Assembly: GCA_023078555.1 (NCBI GenBank)
Contig: CM041200.1
Span: 3,713,921 to 3,777,920, forward strand
Source of the DNA: Ulva prolifera
Taxonomy: Eukaryota; Chlorophyta; Ulvophyceae; Ulvales; Ulvaceae
Length of the DNA stretch: 64,000 nucleotides
Direction: 5' to 3'
Part shown: positions 56,772-64,000 of the stretch, one piece after another
Layout of the letters: each line of letters starts with the position of its first letter
Position numbering within the stretch: position 1 is the first letter of the stretch
The notes under the pieces: generated by a model
Databases searched by the model: none
Told to the model about the DNA's origin: nothing
What the model saw: only the letters and a program-made list of their open reading frames with translations
Made by a program: the position numbers and the translations under genes

Positions 56772-59700
56772 TCAACTTACAAACTGCAAAGCTTCCCGCG
56801 TTGACACAACATACTCGCATGCAATTCGATCATTATCTGAAATGAGGACTATCTTGTTAAGCAACTTTTCCAGCAGCTGACCCAGACAGCTGCATATCAG
56901 TTGTGCCTCACTGGACTGATTTGTGTGCAGCTGTTGCACCGCAGGCCACACTATCCTATCCACCAGCTCCTCAGCAGTCCACTTCCACCCGCAGCACTCT
57001 GCTGCCAGTTCCATGGCCAGAACCACCTCTTCTTTGGCCGCAGACAGCGCAGCACGATGGACGCTACCAAGCTTGCCCAGCTGACCGCTGTCCTCCCCCG
57101 TGTTGCCAGCTGCCCCCCCGCTGTGGGCTTCACTACCACCACAGCTGCTGTCATCACTACTACTGCCACTGCTGCTACTACTCTGTGACACTGCTGAAGG
57201 CTGTCCATCCTCACGGCACCGTTCCCCAGTGCCCAAGCGCTCCTGCAGCCACTGGAATTCATCGCACATCGCCCAGCACGCCCGTCCCGCCTCCAGCGAC
57301 CCATCAACGGCAGACACTAGCAGCTGCACGAGCGCCGTGCAGAGCTTGTTGATTGCGTCCGTGCCGACACGGCACCACCCCCACAGGCTGACACCTCGTA
57401 CCTGCACCGCAGCCCCCACAGCCTGTGCCAGTGCCCCCCGACCCTCCTGACACGCACCGCAGGCCATCACGTTCAGGACGACCGAAACCATGGCTGCCAT
57501 CGGCCGCAGCACCACGCTCCGTGTCGCCCCGACGCTGGTCGCCTGCCAGAATTTCCGCTGTGCGGCCAGCTGCCTCCCCAGCGCCCCCATCGGCTCACAC
57601 TGCACCACCGCAAACACGACCCCCATCGCATTCTGTACACACCCTGCTGCGGCGCACAGGAGCCGGCCCACCAGCCGTGGCCCGTGATCGCAGCGAGCGT
57701 CCCTGTGGCAGCCGTAGGCTGAGCATGCCAGCACAGACAGCAGCACCGCCTGCAGCCACCTGGCCGTCTGCTCATCCCCGTCTGCAGGCTGCGCCCTGAG
57801 CACCTCAGCTGCAGCATCGCCGAGCGCATGCGCAAGGCAGCAGCTCCAGCCGCATGCACAGTCCGGCTCCGCAGCAGCTATCAATGAGCATGCGCCAGCG
57901 CTCACCTGCAGCAGATGGCGCATCGAAACAGCCTCAGCGCTGGGTCCCATGCCGTCCCACAGACCCAGGCAGCCCCAGGCTAGTTCAGCAAGCCCTTCAC
58001 CGTGGCGCGGGCCATCGCCGGTGTCCGAACCCGCAGCCGCCGTGAGCTTCTGCACGGCATGAAGCACAGCTGGCTCTTCAATCGCTGCGCAGCTGTGTGC
58101 GAGAGCTGATGTGGCGCGCTCCGCGCACGCAGCAGCGAGCTGTTGCCGGCAGTCCTGATCTGATGCCAGCCAATGAGAAGCGATGTCCTGGGAACATCCA
58201 GTCGCATCACCGGCTGAGCCATCTGGCGGGGAGAGGACTGCGGAGGCAAGAGCGCTGATGCATGCCGCGCGCCGAGGCTCCGGCAGTGGTGCAGCTGGCG
58301 TGCTCCTGGAACGGCTGCACCCTAAGTCAGGAATGATAGAGGCCAGCAGCGGTGCATGTTCGCAGATCTGGGCGGTCGTGAGCGGGCCCGCACCAGTGGC
58401 GGCGGGCGGCACATGTACTCTTGGGATAGCGCCTGTAAAGCCAACAAGGTTCAGGATCCGGTGCTGGGTGAGCAGATCGCATGCACAGTGCTGCACCAAC
58501 GCAAGGTCAACATGCCGGGCGATGAGAATAAGGACAGGCAGCCACAAGCATGGATGCATGCCATTTGGGGGTTGTGACACTTGGCGTCCATAGGAGGTGC
58601 ATTGGGTCAATGAAAGAGGAGACTCACCTGAAGATCTCAGCCTGGCAGGTTCTACCTCGGGTGGCGGCTCTGGCGGTGTGGGCGCAGCAGATGCTCCTCT
58701 CGACACACCAACAGGCGGCTTTGCTTCAGGCACACCAACTGCGGCAGCTGTCGCCCGAGGCTTGTCCCCTGGCTCATCCAGCCGCTCAGCAGATGAAATA
58801 CCAGGGACTCTCAGTTGTGAGGCTCCGCCGTCTTGAGCTGTTGTCCTGCCAGCTACAGCGTTCCCGCCATCTGCGGGGCCTTGTGCGTTGGCGCCAATGC
58901 ATGTCTTGGTGCTGGCAGGCGCTGCGGTGCTGGCAGTGCAAGGAAGTGTGTTGTTGCTCAAGGCGATACCGCTTGCAACAGCTGGTGTATCAGGGCGTGC
59001 ATCCCGAACAGGCGCCAGCCGCGGGGTGGCGGAATGGGCCACAGTCTTCGGTTCCCTGTCCAGCTGTGCATCCTGGGCTGCTGCTGGTGGACCTGGCGGT
59101 CGAGCCTCCTTTGGCAAAGGACTGGCAGCAGCTGGGGGTATCGGGGCCCGTCCTCCATCAGCCATGCGTGCGTCACGAAGTGGCTGGCCGTCTGCCAGGG
59201 GAGCTGTGCCTGTCTGCGGTGGGGTATGCTGGCCCTGTGCAGCAGCATGTGTGGTCGCAGGGGGCACCGCTCCGCTGGGCTCTGCTGCAGAGTGTGATGA
59301 TGCATGGCCACGAGCCGCCATTTGAAAGCCTGAGCCAGTGATGAAGGTGCTCTTGACCTTGCCAGAGCCAAGCCGCATGGCTACACGGGGAGGCGCCTTG
59401 GCTTGGGCAGCACTTGACCGAAACATGACCTTGGGCATCGGGCAGTCCACCCTCCGCACAGGCAGCACCGGCCGCTCCTGCACACGCTACCTTCAATCAA
59501 GCATGCCTCTACGTGCCGCTGAATCAACCTAGATGCGAACAAGCTATTGCAACATTTGGCGAAAGAGGCTCAATGTGTGGGCAGTCATGTGCACAGAATG
59601 GAGCTCGAGTTGTAGGACGGCCACATGCACCACTGCCCACAGCGCAAAGGCAACTCTGCTGGAAGAGCCATAGATCCTGGACGAGGACGGACCTTTGCAG

Positions 59701-61180
59701 CTGGAGTCGTGGACGCTGTGTTGTGATGCTGTGAGGCTTGAGGACGAGGTGGCTGACGTTTCATTGGATTGGCTGGCTTCGCCTGTGCGCCTGGTTGGCC
59801 TGGCCGAACCGCAGGTTGGGCCGGCGATGCCACTGTGTCTGCTGCAGCACCCCGTATGCACTTGTCGGTAGTAGGCCTGCAGATTGTGTCTGGGCGAGGG
59901 CGTTTGCGTGGCCCCGTCAGCTCGAGAGCGGTTGCATCTGGGGAACGGCTCCCACCTGTGCCCGGGACAGCGGCAGCTAGAGTTGTGGGTGATGGCTGCA
60001 TGGGCACAGGTACGCAGTCGCTGTGGCTTGGTGTGTCACCGACTGTAGAGCACCTGGTGGAGCTACGCATGAGGAATGGAGGAGAGGAGCCCTCCCGCCG
60101 AGGGGACGCGCTGCAGCTGTGCTGCACGCGACTAATGCTTGGCAAAGCACCTTCGCCAGCACCGGTCGCATTGGTGCAGGGCTGCGTGCCTTGCTTTCCA
60201 GGAGCACTGGCGGTGCATGCCCCTGGTTGGGGCTGGGGATTGCTGTGGACTGTTGCTGACGCCAAAACCACGTCAGGACTGCACGAGCGCATGCGCTGCA
60301 GTGCGGTAGGACCACTCATTGATGATGGTGCATTGGCGTCACGAGGAGAAAGGGGGCTGAAACACTGGGTTCCAGCTAGAAGCGCATCAGCTGGGGTGTC
60401 AAGGTGAGCTGGTGGGCTTGGCATACAAGCGCCTGCAAATTGGCTATTTTCGGCGGGTGTTGCAACTGCAGAAAAGACAGCTCGGATCCTTTGCAGCTCC
60501 ACAGCATTCTTGCGCTGTTGGGCATTAACGTTGGCAACCGCTGCATCAGCAACAGCCTGAGCACAGGAGCCTTCAGAAACGCGCTGCTCTAACGCCACAA
60601 GCTGAGCCTTGATGGAAGCAATATCTGAGAGGACGATGTCTCCGCAGGAGCGCTCAGCAGCATCACGCTTCAGATCACGGACTTCCGAGCGCAGATGTGA
60701 GATCTCAAGGGCGCAGTCTTTGATCAGGATGCGTGTATCCATGGCAACAGCAGCAAGATCGTCGCGTTCTTTTGCAAGCTGACGAGATCTTTCAGTCTCC
60801 TGTTCGAGCTTTGCCGCCATCTGATCACGCTCAACTCTGCATGTGCTCAGACCTTGCTGCACTGCGTCCCTCTGTGCAGTCAGCTTCTGCACATGAGCCT
60901 CCAGTGTCTGCACCTCTGGCGGTTGACGGGAGCTTTTTGCTGCTGCAAGGGCTTTGCGAGCTTGTTCCAGCTCCGCGGATGCCGTCTCCTTCTGTCCCTG
61001 CAGATCCTTGTACAGTGCCTGGAGCTGCTTGTACTTATCTACCAGGCGCGAAATATTCACAGTCTTTTCTTTGTACGCCTTTAGCGTCTTGCTTAGCATT
61101 GCATTCTCCTTTGCGAGCGTTTCGCCACGTTCGAGCAGCTGCTGATGGCTCAAGTCGACCGAGCTCGGCCCTGTGCTCAT
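56772..61180 (-). CDS. Large coiled-coil plus helical-domain protein, unrecognised, 3' end unresolved
   Basis: Starts at 61180 (MSTGPSSVDLSHQQLLER). Residues about 15-200 are coiled coil (KYKQLQALYKDLQGQKETAS, ERDQMAAKLEQETERSRQLA). A Ser/Pro-rich disordered stretch follows, with a basic patch GPRKRPRPDT that could be a nuclear signal. A proposed intron (59692-59478, AAG/GTCCGT to TGCAG) joins in phase to a second disordered part (PPRVAMRLGSGKVKSTFITG). Near 58630 there is a strong GTGAGT donor with a GGTGCAG acceptor near 58495, leading into a C-terminal helical domain (CDLLTQHRILNLVGF, AVLLSVLACSAYGC, WLQERLG, IVWPAVQQLHTNQ). The frame to 56772 ends just after a GTAAGT donor, so at least one more exon is expected. 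Coiled coil, disorder and helical C-domain suggest a nuclear scaffold, but I do not recognise the family. Confidence 0.6.
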
Positions 61181-62133
61181 CTCTGGTACCCCCTCACGAA
61201 ACTGACAAATAGAGAAGTCTGATGTCTTAGCACATCATAGGACATTGATTGTGCCGCATGATCGCAAATTCCGTCCATAGGTTTTTGCGACATTGGCCGT
61301 CTCTGCGCACCGTCCCATGCTGGCCGATTCAGATACCGCAGCCAGCCACCCAGTCAATGGCTCATGCTTAGCTCATCCTACATAACGAGTCAGCGATAGC
61401 ATCTTATTTACCGGGTCGTAGTGTGCGCCGGTGTACATGCGAGGAAGCGAGGGTAGAATAGAAGCAGGTCGTGGAGGATGCGCACGCACATGCCAACGCA
61501 TATGTGGTATTGCTCAAAGCGTACGTGGGAAGCATGTACGATACAATTCACAACTTCGTTGCTTGCAGAATCCGTCCATGGCGGTCATCGCACTCTCTGG
61601 CTGTTTGAAACCGTGGTCGAGGTGCGATAATCATCCAAATGTCGAAGACGCATGCATGCGCACGAGCGCATCAAGGCTGCTGCTCACAGTGCCAGTGTGC
61701 GGGCAGTTTGCACCTAGCTCTGCGCACAAGGTTACAGAAAAAACTCAGCAATGCATGGCAGAGAAAGCACCCTGCAGGGTGAGCACACACAGCTCCTGCT
61801 CACACAGAGTTGGCAAATTCGACGCAAGCAGCTGCTTGTCCTTCTCATGTGGACCAAAAGGACGCACGAAGCCAACATATATACTTCAAGATGCCTCGTT
61901 GCGGCAACATGGAAACTGCCAAAATCCATATCATCTTGAACTCATGCATGCACATGCCAGAATCAAACACTCGGCCACACTACGAGGCGTCGGACCTCAT
62001 TTCGCCACTGTGTACCGCCGGCACACACTCACTGCTATGTACCTCACGCCCTGCAGCCATTTGCTACGACATGCACACATTGTCAACGACATGGTGTACA
62101 CATGTGGCGATACTGCAGCCGCAAATCCCATCA
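61181..62133. other. Intergenic, no supported gene
   Basis: 5' flank of the coiled-coil gene and 3' flank of TerC. A 253-codon plus frame (61431-62192) overlaps the TerC 3' end, is rich in Cys, His and Arg, and has no motif. Confidence 0.45.
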
Positions 62134-64000
62134 TCACGCTACGTCCTCCTTTGACTCCGGCAACAGAAGGCTGGCGCCCACCCCAATACTGAGCGCTGAC
62201 ACAACGACTGCCAGGCTGGCTTCAGTTGTCACATGGTAACCCCCAGGCACCTGGTCTAGGATCATCTTCCCCCCGATAAAACCCAGGACCACTGCCACCG
62301 CCTTCTCAAGATACCTGCACACCCGTGGCACTGTGAGGGCAAAGCACCGACAAGCATCGGCATGCCCGTGGACACATGACCGGCGGTTTGAAACCAACGT
62401 ATCAGTCATCTGCAAGCCATGCCGTCAAGCAGTGTGGACCAGGCAGAAGCTGGCGGCAAGGGGCTCGAGCAGGAATGTGAGCATATCTGCGCAGTTGATG
62501 CGTTGGAGCTCTACCTCAACTCTGCTATCACTGAAGCCACAAATCCGTACAGAGCTCTGAGGGAAAATATCGCAGCCATGTTGGATGTGTACACGACCAC
62601 AGGGTCCAGTGTGACTCCGAAGATTGCCGGAATCGAGTCAACAGCAAAGATCACATCGGAGAGCTCAATGACAGCCAAGACGCAGAACAGCGGTGTGGCC
62701 TTCAAAATGCCATCTTCACGAACAAAAAACTTATCCCCTCGATAACCCGGAGTGACCGTGAAAACCTGCAGCACATGCAATGCCCATCAGCGCTGCAGTG
62801 GCAGCCAAGCGGGCCAGCTCCTCGTGCAGATGCTTGCGGCCACTGTCCGTGCATGCAAATCCGCATGATGTGAGAGGCCGGTCTATGTTTGACTACCAGC
62901 GGTTTGTCCGTTGTGCCGCTGACGTACAATTGTACGTTGCCCAGGGTGACACCAGTGTGGACCATAACGGAGCTGAGACCAGCAGAGTCGATTATCCCCT
63001 GATCTGCAGAAACAACTTCCGGCAACACACGGTCCTTCTCTCGTACACGGGGCGCTCCACACAGATGGAGATACAAGCCCCCGCAGGGGATCAGCGCATG
63101 ACAACCTTGCTAGGCCGCAGGTCGCAGGATGCATTTTCGTGGCACATCTACCAACAACAGTGAAGCGTTGTCATGAACATTAGGGGTGGCTGCCTTGACA
63201 GGACCAGACTTCACGACCTTACGTTCGTGGTCGTATGTGCAGTCATTGGCAGCAGCTGGGGGTCAAAGGGAACCAAGGCAAACATCTCACCTTGTTGATC
63301 CCCTTCACAAGCACATTGTTGCTCAGGTCTTCCTCACCCTCATCTTTCTTCTCAAATATGATGCGGAAGGCTGAATAGAAGAGGATGGCTGCAAACACAA
63401 GCAAGAGTGGCTTGAAGTTCTCGACAAGCTCCACCCCGGCGAGAATCATGACCAACCGCAGCACGGCAGCTGACCAGATGCCCCAGCCAAGGACGCGGTC
63501 CTGATACTCTATGGGAGTCTTGAAATAATTGAAGCATAGCAAAAATACAAACAAGTTGTCAACGGACAAGCTCTGCTCCAGCAGATACCCTGCAAAATAC
63601 TCCTCCGCTGCTGTGAAGCCTTTGAACCCCCAGATGGCTGCTCCAACGGCCAGCGCTCCACCAACATACAGAAATAATTGTTCTCCTTTGTCTTCCACGA
63701 GCTCTTCTTTCTGCATCGCAACATAAGTCCTTTGGGGAGGGTGACACTTTGCGAGTGCAACAAGCTTGATTACCTCGAAGCACTTAACAATTGCTCGATC
63801 TGGCTGGGCAAGACGGGCGCAAGCTCACCTCGATAGCGGCTAGTGCAGCAGCCTTCTCGCTTTCGGTTTGTGTACTATCAACCGTGGACGCCTTCTCTTT
63901 GCCAGCAGCACTTGCTGTCACTATACGCCCCACAACCTGCACAGGGAGCTCATTTCTAGCAGCCCAGGCTATTCCGCATGAGCATGTACGTCTCCTTGTG
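62134..64000 (-). CDS. TerC family thylakoid membrane protein, 5' end outside window
   Basis: Plant TerC homologues sit in the thylakoid and help insert or assemble thylakoid membrane proteins; bacterial ones are linked to tellurite resistance and metal export. Exons in the window, 63936-63829, 63710-63291, 62765-62515 and 62314-62134, keep phase and give 319 residues. The first is a charged linker (VVGRIVTASAAGKEKASTVD). Then come QSLSVDNLFVFLLCFNYF, YQDRVLGWGIWSAAVLRLVM, PLFCVLAVIELSDVIFAVDS (acidic residues inside membrane helices, typical of TerC), SNMAAIFSLRALYGFVASVI and YLEKAVAVVLGFIGGKMILD. It ends KEDVA. About seven membrane segments are visible. The chloroplast transit peptide would be encoded beyond base 64000. 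The intron 62766-63290 is the longest in the gene. Confidence 0.93.

Noticed and set aside
61431-62192. 253-codon plus-strand frame
   Set aside because: Overlaps the TerC 3' exon antisense and has Cys/His/Arg-rich composition with no domain.
1-64000. CRISPR arrays, rRNA genes, virus-derived elements or LTR elements
   Set aside because: No regularly spaced repeats, rRNA core sequences, reverse transcriptase, integrase or capsid motifs were seen on either strand.

Overview
The window is nuclear DNA from a green alga, most likely a trebouxiophyte. The genes are intron-rich, acceptors are almost always TGCAG, and donors are often GTACG. TGTAA poly(A) signals lie downstream of some stops. The products are those of a photosynthetic eukaryote: cytosolic ascorbate peroxidase, a thylakoid TerC protein and the ER-type plant ureidoglycine aminohydrolase. 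The genus is inference. All gene models were built by eye from splice signals, reading phase and remembered family sequences, with no database search. Phase-checked models are DnaJ, ureidoglycine aminohydrolase, FKBP, APX, the SNAPC1-like gene, the 4-TM gene and TerC. For the larger genes only the overall span and the main exons are given.

Layout. 0-2.9 kb holds no firm gene, one short SINE-like copy and a purine/pyrimidine-alternating stretch. 2.9-4.6 kb (+) is an unrecognised multi-exon gene. 5.0-10.2 kb (-) is long-form tRNase Z, divergent from (S)-ureidoglycine aminohydrolase at 10.6-12.1 kb (+). 12.2-13.1 kb (-) is a small multi-pass membrane protein. 13.6-15.1 kb (+) is a J-domain protein with a C-terminal membrane anchor. 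15.3-21.4 kb (-) is the NAT10/Kre33 RNA cytidine acetyltransferase. 21.9-23.4 kb (+) is an unrecognised gene. 23.6-27.8 kb (-) is a C2 plus coiled-coil protein resembling CCDC33. 28.2-29.4 kb (+) is a secretory-pathway FKBP. 29.4-31.9 kb is repeat-rich. 31.9-33.6 kb (+) is ascorbate peroxidase. 35.0-37.6 kb (+) is a SNAPC1-like snRNA transcription factor subunit. 38.9 kb (+) has a 79-residue membrane ORF. 40.3-48.2 kb (-) is the Listerin E3 ligase. 49.3-49.9 kb has repeats including a tRNA-derived SINE-like copy. 50.6-55.6 kb (-) is a coiled-coil/right-handed beta-helix fusion. 56.8-61.2 kb (-) is a large coiled-coil and helical protein. 62.1 kb to the window end (-) is a TerC family thylakoid protein, cut by the window edge.

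Several neighbours act on RNA or translation (tRNase Z, NAT10, SNAPC1, Listerin), but nothing shows they are co-regulated. I see no organelle genes, CRISPR array, rRNA, intact mobile element or virus-derived element. The most unusual features are the coiled-coil/beta-helix fusion, the long disordered insert in the SNAPC1-like protein, pure C/G homopolymers of about 30 nt inside introns, the GTACG donor preference, and two repeat families shared between intergenic regions.
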